A stretch of 64,000 nucleotides of DNA from Melieria omissa (taxonomy: Eukaryota; Arthropoda; Insecta; Diptera; Ulidiidae), in NCBI GenBank assembly GCA_963971225.1, contig OZ020268.1, forward strand, positions 126,976,787 to 127,040,786, read 5' to 3'. Each line of letters starts with the position of its first letter. The stretch's first letter is position 1. Position numbers and translations under genes: made by a program. The notes beneath the pieces are model-generated. The model had not been told where the DNA came from, ran no database searches, and saw nothing but the letters and a program-made list of their open reading frames with translations. Positions 12,073-23,123 of this stretch are shown here, one piece after another.

Positions 12073-13785
12073 CTGGGGTGAAGAATGACGGAGAGTGTTG
12101 TGTGGTTAGGATGCAGTGATGGTGATGGCTCGAAAACTGATCGTCGTCTGCTTACTTTATTGGCCTGCTTGCTTTTGCTTTGTGTGCCGATTTCTGCAAC
12201 TTGCGATGTGGATGTGGACAGAGCAATGGACTACAACACGCTTGGTCCTTGATCGTTTAATCACCTTTTTTTTTGATATTTTTGTATTTTTCTTACTATT
12301 TTTTTCGACAAGGATTGCCAGGCAGAGTTACCAGCTGGGTTCTTGATATTTTCGCGAATTGAATTGGTATGCGCGTTTAGATTATATTCCTAGCACCGAT
12401 AAGTAGCGTCGCCGTGGTCGTTTAGCATTCGGAATAATTTTTCACAAGTTCTGCGACTTTGCACAACGATTTCGAATTGACTTCTTTCACAGTTGCTGAA
12501 ATGTGCTAAAGGAAGACTGGTTCCAGACACACTAGGCCAGGACGGACAGAATGCGAAAGCAGCTTCACTGTCTGACGATCTGCGGCGCTATGTGGCTCAG
12601 CATCCGTTCGAGTCGCCTACGAAGCCAATTTCTATTCAAAATGGCTGCAAGGAAGCCTCCAACACGAGTTGTGTTCGTTTGCGCGTAACTGTGTCTGTGC
12701 CTCCCTCATACCCACAGCCAAGCAACAATAACACAAAAACGTTCGGCGTACATAACGTTTTTGTGACGACTGCGCCCGTCTCCTGTCGCAAAGGCTAAAG
12801 CCTTCGTGCGTGACGTCATAGTTGCCATTTTGGCAACCATGTTTTTAGTGTGGGCGGAGCAAATGTCCGCCTGCGCAGCTTTCGACGCGATGTTGGACAC
12901 TCCCTTTAAGTGGTGGGGATTGTTCCGAATGTTTCGGGGTGGCATGTGGAAGCATTGAAATCGGGCGGCTGTGCGTTGCGTAACAATTATATTTGCAGTA
13001 TTTGAATGAAACGAAAATAACTGCTTTAAATCATTGCATTCTTAAAGTTGCTCGACGAATAATTGAAATTTGCGGCAGAAAAGGCATTACTACTCATACA
13101 TATTAATCACTTTTTCTGTTGCCTCATCACATCACTCCAGCCTGAGGCGGACAAACATCTCTCGAAGGGCATCCTGCTGAAGGACATTTGCACTAACGGG
13201 AAATTTAATCTTCGTTTGAGCCACTTCTGCCATTCAACTTAAAATGTTTGCATACATTTGTTCAAACTAAGTGGGTCAAAAGTAAGTTGCTTACGTAATT
13301 GCACGTAGCTTCTTCTTCCTGGTCAGTATGACCTGACTTCTTGGAAAATTTGCTTAAAATCGCCGATTTGGTATTGAGTCCTACGCCATTCTTTCCGCAA
13401 GTTGTGTATGCACTGAAGCGTTTGTGTAGATGGAAGCCAACTGGGCCAAAATGAGTCAAAGCCGTATTTCTTTTGAGGATAACAGCAGCAATTTTCTTAC
13501 ATTATCACTTTACATAATTCAAAACCGTTGGGCAAAAAATGTTCTACATTGTATGAAACTTGAGCCTCGATGCATGAAGACAAGAAGAAGCACAAGAAAA
13601 TAACTGTGTATGGGCGTGGGGTACAGTGGTCCGTGGTCAGAAATGATTGATCAATACTTTCTGGCAATTCCGAAATCGTAATAATGTGACTGGAGTGAGT
13701 TTTGCGAGAACATAAATCTTGTACATTTTTCACTATGAATCTAGTACATCTGCTACTATGAACCTCGTATCCCTCGTATGTAATG
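12073..13785. other. Noncoding stretch
   Basis: No supported gene. ORFs of 60-100 codons on both strands have no recognisable domains. The 5' leader and promoter of Gad1 may lie here, but no core promoter could be fixed by eye. Confidence 0.5.
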
Positions 13786-14312
13786 TTAACCCTTTCGGTT
13801 ATTCTATGCCATATGGCATAGTCTCTTTTCAGTGCCTGTTTTTGGTCAAAAACTTGTGGATACTATATTTTTAAATTTTTGTATTTTTCTCTGAAGGTTT
13901 TTATACCAAATAATGAAAAAAATATTTTGATTAGTGTACCAAGTAAATTGTAAGGGTTCAGAAAGTGCGCAGTCCTATCGAGCTGCGTATTTTACAAAAA
14001 GAGGTCACTTCGTACTTTTATTTATTCTATTACAAAAATCAATTTATTTAATAGGTTTATGTAAGTCATCTAGTAGGTATTTATTGCTTTAGTTAGTGTA
14101 AAAAAAGTTAGATCCCAAATATAGTTAACTAAGGCTTTACGATTTTTTTTATTTCTTACTATGCCATATTTCATGATGCCCAAAAACCACTTTTTCGAAC
14201 AATATTTTAAAAAATGACTTTTGATTATTCATTATGTAGGCTTAAACAGTAATAAAATGGAAAAGAATGATTTTTAAAGTTAAAAACAAAAAAGAAGTTT
14301 CGAAAGGGTTAA
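13786..14312. mobile_element. piggyBac-type MITE, 527 bp, TTAA-flanked
   Basis: It starts TTAACCCTTTCG and ends CGAAAGGGTTAA, an eight-base inverted repeat plus TTAA on both sides. The interior is AT-rich, has no ORF and contains an internal palindrome TATGCCATATGGCATA near the left end. It shares the terminal bases of the element at 911-1435, but the interiors look different, so it is a separate family or a very diverged copy. Confidence 0.75.
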
Positions 14313-15298
14313 CGTCAAAAATGTTATTCATTTATTACTTATCAACTGTAATCAAATTCATTGCTTAAGAGCGAGTAAGCCATCAAAAGTGATTTTTCCG
14401 ATAAAACTGATATCGTCAATTGTTGTCAGTCAAACCACAAAGCGCTTATCAAACAAGCCCAAAGTGCTTGCTGAACAACTTTAACACTTGGGCCCAATAA
14501 TGCCACAGGTACTAAATTGCACTCGCTGCTGATAATAATCACAAATTTTATCAGTGGATTTTTGTTGTGCGGACGTAATTGGTAATTAACGTGGGTTCTG
14601 TAATAGCCTATTTCCACCGGGCCCCAAATGCATTTAACGCTAAAATGAATTTAGCAGCGCATTTAAATGCTCTAATTCCCATGCAATTGTTTTTGTATCA
14701 AAGTAAGTTAACTCACTTTCAAAACTGAGTTAACCCATCTGTTACCCGAGGAAAAACTCGCACATTTGACCCTTCGGGTCATAAGATGACCCCGATTTTT
14801 TTCTTTGTATTTTGTTTGAAAAAGTTAAGACAATGTGATTTCAACAATTCGTTATTACTTTTATTATTGAAAAGCGATTATTTGGCCTTACTGGTCATCA
14901 AATATGTTCAACACGGGGACCATGTCCAGGTTCTTGATATTCTTATCGGGCACTTCTACGATTTCTTCAGAAGTTAAAGCTGTATCGTAACTAATTGTTG
15001 GACAATTATTGTATATATAACAGATAATAATCATTAATCGCCCAAATATAAATGATTTCGCAAGAAACCCGTGGCCCACCAAAAATTACTCAGTTTAGAG
15101 GTTTAATTTATAAAAGTATGCCAAAATATTAAAGTTATACTAGATATTGACACCAATGAACCAATACAAATTATATATATTAATGACCATTATTCGATTT
15201 CCCGAAGAAGAAAATAAATATATTCGGCTAACCCAGATTGCGCCCCATCGTTTCCTTTCACTGAGTATTTTCTTCTTTAAGGAATGTACTGCTGAAGA
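14313..15298. other. Noncoding stretch with small hairpins
   Basis: No gene recognised. A hairpin GTTAACTCA / TGAGTTAAC sits at about 14706-14732, directly followed by TTAACCCATC, which could be one end of another TTAA-type element; I found no matching second end. A 64-codon minus-strand ORF at 14888-15082 was not recognised. Confidence 0.45.
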
Positions 15299-15748
15299 TT
15301 AAGGCTAGATTACACGTAACGAGTCGAGCGAGGAGACATCAAAATGGTACTAGGCCGAAAGAATTGGGATAGCGAGCAAAAGCGACGAGTTGTTCAAACG
15401 TATTTCGACACGCGGCGAGTCAGTTCGGTTTTACAAGGCACAAAATGAACTAAGCAACTCGCGCAATTAAACTCAACCGAGCGAAAAGTGGTGTGCGACG
15501 CATTCCGCATGTTACGAGCGATTCCGCATGTGACAAGCGATTCCGCGAATCGCTGCGAAAAAGAGAAAAATGTAACGGTAAAGTAGTGGTCGCTCGGCCT
15601 AGCAAACAAAATGTGATTCTAGTGACTCTCTCGCCACTTTCATCGGTCACTGACTCAATCAACAACTCGCCTTACTGTTTAGACGAAACGAGTACTCGTT
15701 CGAGTTGCTGTCTTGTCACTCTACTCGTTACGTGTAATCAAGCCTTAA
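15299..15748. mobile_element. TTAA-flanked MITE, 450 bp, long TIR
   Basis: The left end TTAAGGCTAGATTACACGTA matches the reverse complement of the right end, TTAAGGCTTGATTACACGTA, with one mismatch, and pairing continues through ACGAGT for about 26 bases. TTAA occurs at both borders. The interior contains short repeats of GCGATTCCGC type. The ends differ from the CCC-type elements nearby, so this is a distinct family. Confidence 0.75.
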
Positions 15749-15815
15749 CTCACACGATTATATTACTGTGTCCAAAAAATAAGGTGACATTGTATTTATT
15801 TTGAAAATTCTTTAT

Positions 15816-16150
15816 TTATTCTTCAAAATCAATTTCATCCCTTTCAAAGTAATCCCCTCCCGATGCAATGCACTTATGCCAACGGATTTTCCAATCTTCG
15901 AAACACTGAGTCACTTTCCGGGATGGCCTTCAGTTCCGTCTTCGCTGCGGCTTGAATCTCCTCTATCGTATCAAAACGGTGTCCCCGGAGCGGTCTTTTG
16001 AGCTTGCTGAACAGCCAGAAGTCGCACGGCGCAATTCCGACCTTTTTAGGCGGATAGCGTTAGGGATACGACGCATAACGTCCAAATAATATTCCATGTT
16101 GACTGTTTGGCCCGGCGGAAGGAATTCATAATGCACTCATAACACCGTGC
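15816..16150 (-). pseudogene. mariner transposase C-terminal relic
   Basis: On the minus strand, frames read HYEFLPPGQTVNMEYYLDVM, then PCDFWLFSKLKRPLRGHRFD, then TELKAIPES and finally WKIRWHKCIASGGDYFE before a TAA at 15816-15818. These are the C-terminal third of a mariner transposase, in order. The PCDFWLF block normally follows the third catalytic Asp, but the bases that should carry that Asp are deleted between KRSEL and PCDFWL, and the frame changes at least twice. The N-terminal two thirds are missing. It lies immediately beside the MITE at 15299-15748. Confidence 0.85.
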
Positions 16151-16169
16151 GACAAAATGAAAAAAAAAT

Positions 16170-17534
16170 GTTCACTCTGGAAGAAATCCATATGGGCGTG
16201 AAACTAAAGACCAAACATAATTTTACTGCGTACTCAGTTTTTCATTTCTACATCCTTTGTCATTTTAAAAGAACTTCACAATTTTGATGGAGATAAAAAA
16301 TAAAAAAAATATAAGAAATACTTAATGAAATGAAAGAGGAAAGGCTCAAGAATTTAAATAAAATTGATTTTTTATCTATTTATAAAAAAGGATATAAAAA
16401 CGGTCCTTTGAAATTTGTAATCCTTTATATCCTTGAAAATTTATGTAGAATTTTCTTGAAAAGTAAGTATGGTAAAACCCAAAATCTTAATTCATGTTTG
16501 GAAAATTTGGTTTCCATGCGACACATCTTTGATCGATCGTTCCTATGGCAACTATATAATACTATACTGTACTTGGCCGATCTTATTCAAATTTGATATG
16601 GGATGTGGTTTTACCTAAAAGTCTTAAATACGAAATTTTGTGAGAATATATTTGATAATGCACATTTTATGACATTTCTTTTGAAAAATCACCTAATTCG
16701 CCCACTTTGTGGGGTCTGAAACCTCATTGATCGCTTTTCCCCCTTCCACGTTTGGACCTGAAATCTCTTAAGAACAGTCCAGTTCCTGTTTTGCTTACCA
16801 ACTTAGTTCAAAAAATGAAAACTGTCTTTATAAAACTGATGAAAAGAAAAATATTTACATATGTTAATAGTGTCGGTTTCCGCATATAGAAGTTGGAGTC
16901 GGTGTGAAGGTTAAATGCATTCAAGCGCTCGGTGGAAATAGGCTGTAAGTGCCAAACAGTGTAACGCCGTGATAAAATTTTATGCTGATTGGCAGTCCAG
17001 TCGGTCGGCGCAGATGGCTTTTAGGCGTTGCATTCATTTGGTTGGGTGGTAATCGTTGGGCTGGAGGGGAGAAGGAGCGAAGAGCGTTAGTGATAACCCT
17101 CGCGAGCGCCGATAATACGCTACTGATTTCAGCTGTCAGCATTGATCACTGACAACGATTTCGGTGAAGCACTTACCCGGCCCCAATATTCGCTCGATTT
17201 CAGTTAGTTGCAAGCACTCAAGCAAGAGTGGCGTGGAAATTTCGGTGAGCTTTACAGCCAATTTGAATCCAATATCGTGTGTGCTTATTGATTGCCAAAC
17301 TGCGCTGCGATTTCGTACGGAAAAGCAAAAGACAAACAAAGTTGAGTACGCGGTGAAAGTTTTGTAAAAAAGACACATGTTCACGTTTAGTTCGTCTCGC
17401 TATAAGTGAAGAAGACAATCGCTCGTTTCTGGCCTAGAAAGCGTAGGTAGGCTTGGTTTCAAAGATATGCAAAAATATTCACACGCTTTGCCCACTGTCA
17501 GAGGCTGCACCAACAATGCCGAGTGCCAATGTCC
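16170..17534. other. Noncoding stretch
   Basis: Very AT-rich around 16250-16700, then more balanced. No gene, no clear repeat ends. An 88-codon ORF at 16330-16596 is lysine-rich low complexity and is probably chance. Confidence 0.5.
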
Positions 17535-18409
17535 TTAACACTAGAAAGACCTTTGCGAATTGCTTGAATTTATATGTTTGTAAAGTAGACAGCTTTCTGT
17601 ATCTGAATCCATTGGGTATTTTGTAAAGTGAAGGATTTAAAGAACCTTGTGTTGCATTGGAGATGGCGCGCTCCTCTTGGAACGCTACCCCATAAATTTT
17701 CCCGGTAAAAACTAAAGGAGTCCTAGTATTTGGCATCGATGCTGTGAAACTTATAGTTTGAAGCTATTATGTTGAATATTTAAGCATTGGGTTGTGCGAG
17801 CGGCCCGCCCTATCCCTCTTGTCAAGAACATGGCTGAATATGTAAGAAGTTAGTTCGTAATTTCTGGATCTAAAGTTACATTTTTGTTGCATACGAAGTG
17901 CTACGTTCCCCCGTTGAACGCCTTCTGAAATAAGAAGCAAAAAGCATGCAGAATTATTTTCTTGGGCAAACAGCATATTGTGTCAAAGTTTCAGCTCAAT
18001 CGCCGAAGTAATTCCTGAATTTGTAAATGACAAGCAAACAAACCAAAATAGATTTAATAGATTCAAGATATAATATCTCAAATTTAATAATATCTAAAAT
18101 TAAGATTCAGAAAAAGTTAGTTTTCTGCACAAGGGGGGAAAATAATCTACATATGAAAAAAAGTTAAAAGAAAGCTGCAATTTGAATTAAAAGACCAAGA
18201 AATCGCTCATATTATCCCTTTTATTTTACATACAAGTGATCCAAAAAATATATATTCAAGTTAACGAAATGTTAAAAGTATATACAATGTAACATTATAG
18301 ACACCAAAAAGTTTCCTTTGATACATGACAAGATACATACGTATTAGTGGTCAAAAGGACCGCTGCGGTCTTTCTAGGTATGGACAATTTTCGGTCTTTC
18401 TAGTGTTAA
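17535..18409. mobile_element. piggyBac-like non-autonomous element, 875 bp
   Basis: Left end TTAACACTAGAAAGACC; right end GGTCTTTCTAGTGTTAA, a perfect 13-base inverted repeat bounded by TTAA. The repeat closely resembles the piggyBac terminus I know from the cabbage looper element (TTAACCCTAGAAAGATA). A subterminal copy GCGGTCTTTCTAGGT lies about 30 bp inside the right end, like the internal repeats of piggyBac. No transposase ORF was found inside. Confidence 0.85.
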
Positions 18410-19777
18410 GTACACTTTACTGAACGGCACACAATCAACAATGTGCAGCAACAACTGCAGCAATAACAACACTGAAGTGAAACTATGACAAAGTCCAAAG
18501 TGGCAAAGTGTGGGTGCGCGAAAGCGTCTTGTTCTGATTTCGGTTGGAGTGAAAAGCGTTGCCTCACGTTGTGTTGTCGTTGTTAATGTGGCGGAAGCGG
18601 CGGCCAACTGGATGGGCCTTTCAACATTTGCTCCTGGTTGACGTGTTGCGCTGCAGTTGGTGGGTGGAGATGGGAGTTAGTGTTGCTGAATCCATTTTTT
18701 GGAGATTGCACATAATTTGCACCAAAGACAGACATAGACGAATATGTACGGAAATTTCAAGAGACGCACTGCAAAAAGGTGAAAGGCGAAACAGTGCAGC
18801 AATGACAGCGGTAGTGGAAATGCCAAAATGTGACAGTAATGACAGGGCGGAAGACTGAGAGGAAGGTGGGATACAATTTAAATCAAACGATACACTAAGC
18901 GAGTACATGTTGCATGGTTTCGCTTTCAAATAAACTCAATTCACCCAATTTTCCAATCTGTTTGAAAACTTTTATAATCTGGGAAAAAATCTGACTGGCC
19001 AAAGCTGTCGTAATTAATTCTCCATAATGCCTTGAACCGCAAGTTAGAGAGTGGAGTATAGAATCGGCCTACATTGCGAACTACTAAGAGTGTAAAAATT
19101 GCCTGACTGCAACTCAAACTAAAGTCGCAAGTCGCAAGTACGGAGTGCTTGGTCTTAATTTCTCTATTGACTGAAACTCTTAACCACTTCTAAAATAAAT
19201 TTAGTTTCTTCTAGTATATAGAGAGGTAGCTATGAAAAAGTACTACATTATCGTTTTGCGTTGCATTGAATGAATCGATTTATTAAATAATATGCACTCC
19301 ATTGCTACTGAGCGATTCCTGATGCGGTTATACACAAATTGGAATTTATCGATCCGCAAGATAATCGTCGATCGTCATTGTGCAATGCTGCTTTCAGCGG
19401 CATCGGTGTGTGCCACCACGCTTCCGTGGCCCCATTAGAATGCAACATTGCTAAATAATTGCATTTTAACGCCAATTTCGTACGTGCGCGAGAGTGTGAA
19501 CGCAGCAGCGGCGTGCAATTAATATCGCTCATACCACGGGGTGGCCGCCAGCCAGCCTGCCGCCACTATGCATCATCACTCATTCCTGCCACTTGCCATT
19601 TTGCGCCTTCCGCTCGCCCGTTTCCGCTTCCGTTTTACGCCAGCAATGCAACAACGGCCATGACAGTGTGGCAATTCAATACACTTGGCCACACATACAC
19701 CGATCCCCCTCCGTCGGAGCCCAAAGCTATGCGCCAGGTTCATTATTTGCCGCTCTTCTCTTGCAGTTGCAGGCAAC
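18410..19777. other. Upstream region of the cysteine-repeat gene
   Basis: No coding region supported. A strong acceptor (CTCTTCTCTTGCAG, ending 19766) lies 11 bases before the next gene's start, so the gene probably has a noncoding first exon somewhere here or further upstream. It cannot be placed by eye. Confidence 0.5.
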
Positions 19778-22700
19778 ATGTCATCGTCTCGTTTGCGAGC
19801 GCTGCTATTGGTCGCGCTGTGGAGCGCCATTGCGCATGCCCGTCACTTGCCATCCAGTGAGGTGGCCCAGCACGCCGTGACGTCATTGTCCACTGGGAGG
19901 GTTGTTCAAGGCGCTTACAGCAGAAACAACGGCGGCGTGCTTTCAAGGCGAAGTCTGTTGAGCCTTGACGAGGACCCCGCTGTCGCCGTTCGATCGCCGT
20001 CGAGTGTAGTTCAGGATTGGAGTTTAGTGTGTCAACAGCTCTGCGGGTAAGTTTCGGTTGTGCCGTGTCAAGTCCCTTGCATAGCGCTGTGTATGTATGC
20101 GCAAGTGGATTGTGTGTGTGTGCGTGTGTTCAGCTGTATGTGTGAGAAAAATTCGAACCCAGCCGCGAAGTGTTTTGAGTAAACTTTAAGAGGCATTAAC
20201 GAAGTGATAAAATCTGCTAATCGAAGATATCATCGCGCAAAAGGATATCTCACAGTGCTGCGACTAAATTTCTCTTCCCATAAGTGTCCCAAAAAAAAAA
20301 AACATTAAAAAACATAAAGAATCACTTCTTATCTAAAAATAATACGGATTTGATTAAAAAAAATAGCACACTGTAGTCTCAGTGAGATCCTTTACTACAC
20401 CAAATAAATGTAAATTATTTGCCAATTGTAATTTGTTCACCGATTGGACCAACTGTTTGACTTTATCTTTTCACAAATGTTTGTGCTATCTGTCATTTAA
20501 TAGATTTATGTTTTGTTGGATTTTATAGAGCGGGTCTGGGAGGCACAGCATGTGCCGCCTATTGTGACACCAGTGACATGCCGTCGCTTGCTCAGACGAC
20601 TAATGCCGACGCACTCCTGAACTCAAACAAGGATGTAATATGTCAGGATTTGTGTAGACTACAACTCGGTAAGTGGAAATCAAGTTTTAATTTATGTATT
20701 TTAACCATCGCACGTCCATCTAAATTGCTGAGAAGCATCGCTTCTACTTCATCATCTAATTACTAAAGTTCATACATACATATCGCACACGCACTACAAA
20801 AGTGACACAACTCAAAATTTTGAATTTTCGGGTTTATGTGTTAATACTGTGCACAATGCATCAATCTACCAATAAGCAAAAGCTCCATATATTTTGTTGT
20901 TCTTAACTGTTGCAAAAATACAGTTAGGTCTCTCCTCATGTCGAGAAGTTTGATGCTATTTGATCGCTGCAGTTCAATGCAAAAGAGTCTTAATTCAATG
21001 TGTGACACTTTTGACGAACAAATTTTTTATTGAAGTTAATTTTAAGCAAAGTTCTGACAATTTTTCTATATAATTTTTCGACTTTTTAACTGTCATTTAT
21101 AAGTATAAATATCAGCAAAAGAGACATAATTAGTTCGGTAATTATTGAATTAAAATATCATAAAACAGTCACAACTCACAAAAATATCGTTGTAATTTAT
21201 CCTAAAGCGTAATCTGTAGGGATTTGCTGCAGTTTTTTGCGTTTTCTGAACAATCAAAAATTTTTAGTTGTGTCACTTTTTTAGTGCGTGTGAGATATTA
21301 AATGTGTTGTATGACGCACTTTTCCTGGTTCCTTGATTGCTTTTGTGCTTTTGTCAAAAGTTTATTCATACGATTCTCTCGGCCGTGTCGGATCACAGGT
21401 CAAAGATTTATGGGCTTTTCAGGGAATTTCGACTGAACCCTAACCAAATAACGACTCTTTCGAACTTTTACTAATTGGCTATGGAAACCTTTTAGACCAC
21501 TGTTCATTTTTTGCTGGTCCTTAGATTAGTTGGAAGTTTTAGGAAAAAGTCGAAATTAATAAACTGAATATTAAAGTTTAACCCATTAAAACCTGACCCC
21601 AGAAGGGCTTGTGCGATTTCCATAAAATTTTACACAATCTTATTAATTGACCTAATCAAGAAAAATAATCAAGCAAATAATTCATACCCCCACCCCCTGA
21701 ACCAGGAGGGTACGTTGCGCAAACGCAATTTGGGCCTTAGTCACATACAAAACATAAAATTAAAAAAAAAAAAATTTTTTTAAACTTATTTTTAAATAGT
21801 TTAGCATTACAAAATGCAGCCCACAAAGGGATTTTGATAGGTTTGAAGAATAAGTATTTTTAATTGAATTTTAAAAATTCGCCAAAAAACCTTTGACTTT
21901 GGATAGAAAAAAAGATATGAATATTTAAAAAATTTTGAAATTTGAGTATGGCAGAATCTAAAACGATAAATTCGAATCCAATTCTGCCCATTTTCAAGTC
22001 TTATATCTTTATGAATTACTTAATGTAGCGAAATTCCCAAACGTTGCGCAAACGCAACGCTCAGGGCTTAATGGGTTAAAGAAGAGAAGTATACACGTTA
22101 TATACGTTATAAACGGTATATCTTGACATATTAGATAACTTGTTAATTTGACGTTTTCTTTCAACTTAGAAACTCTTTTTCTCAAATACAAAACACTTGC
22201 CAGCGTTTTTTCAATCCTTGAAAAACTTCTGAAAACTCCTCGGTCTTTATCTCTATCTATCAAAATTAATAATTTGATTATTTAAGTTTAAAGAAGAGAA
22301 GTATACACTTGTTTAACGGTATATCTTGACATAGTAAAGGAAGAAGAAGCAGAAAAATTAGATAACTTGTTAATTTGACGTTTTCTTTCAATTTAGAAAC
22401 TCTTTCTCTCAAATACAAAACACTTGTGCCAGCGTTTTTTCAATCCTTGAAAAACTTCTGAAAACTCCTCGGTCTTTATCTCCTCAATCGTGGCAAGTCT
22501 CCGGTCTTTCATGGGTCTTTTCGGGTACGGTGTTGATTTTGGCTAAGAAATCGAGATACCATGTCTAACGTTATGTCTCTCCGAAACAAACTAAATATGC
22601 GGAATGACTAATAATAGAAAATTCAATAGATATATAAATTTCGTAGATATATAAATCTTACTAGCTGGCTATAACCACATTCCGATCTGTCGGCTAAAAA

Positions 22701-23123
22701 AACAATTTTTCTCCCATTTCCCATGCAGGCGATGCGGCTTGCAACTGTGCGATCGCCAACAACATCCAAAACTCCAAAGCAAGCGATGGTGCAAGCACCG
22801 ATTTGACTGTCAGTGAGCGCAACGAGGTCTGTAGCAGTTTCTGCGGTCGCAGCACGGCAACCCTGGCCGGGTGTAGTCTCTGCAATGACGGGCGGACATC
22901 GGTGGTGGCCACAACAACCAGTGAGTACACGCCACAAGCAGCTGATCGAGTCGCGAGTGATGACGACGCTGTAAGGTGGATTCCTCTCGACTTGGCGGGT
23001 CTTAGAACAACCACTCCCGACTGGAATAAGTTGTGCGCCTCTCTGTGCAAAACTGGCGATGGCGGGGCGTTGTGCAATTGTGACTTGTCGCCGTTTTTTA
23101 AAAGCGGGCAGAGTAACGAATAG
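19778..23123 (+). CDS. Secreted protein with four cysteine repeats
   Basis: Three exons, 19778-20046, 20529-20668 and 22729-23123, join in frame to 267 residues. Residues 1-21 (MSSSRLRALLLVALWSAIAHA) form a clear signal peptide, so the product is probably secreted. Four short units share a C-x3-C ... C-x-C or C-x2-C pattern: VCQQLCGAGLGGTACAAYC, ICQDLCRLQLGDAACNC, VCSSFCGRSTATLAGCSLC and LCASLCKTGDGGALCNC. I do not recognise the family; disulfide-stabilised extracellular repeats are an inference. Intron 2 is 2.06 kb and holds a duplicated segment and a MITE. A good donor (GTGAGT) at about 22921 is ignored because read-through keeps the fourth repeat in frame; an alternative isoform is possible. 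Confidence 0.85.
21553..22482. repeat. Two-copy segmental duplication, one interrupted
   Basis: Copy 1 (21553-21581 plus 22080-22253) and copy 2 (22263-22482) share long blocks, such as AAAGAAGAGAAGTATACAC, CGGTATATCTTGACATA, TTAGATAACTTGTTAATTTG and CTTCTGAAAACTCCTCGGTC. Copy 2 has an extra purine-rich stretch of about 25 bases. Copy 1 is split by the MITE at 21578-22079. All lies in intron 2 of the cysteine-repeat gene. Confidence 0.85.
21578..22079. mobile_element. piggyBac-type MITE, 502 bp, with empty site nearby
   Basis: It begins TTAACCCATTAA and ends TTAATGGGTTAA. Near each end lies a copy of ACGTTGCGCAAACGCAA (about 21712 and 22041). There is no ORF. The uninterrupted paralogous site at 22285-22299 reads AAGTTTAAAGAAGAG, which is what removal of this element plus one TTAA would restore in copy 1. 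Confidence 0.85.

Noticed and set aside
14729..15082. Possible further TTAA element with a coding remnant
   Set aside because: A single TTAACCCATC end was seen but no matching right end, and the 64-codon ORF could not be assigned to piggyBac or another family.
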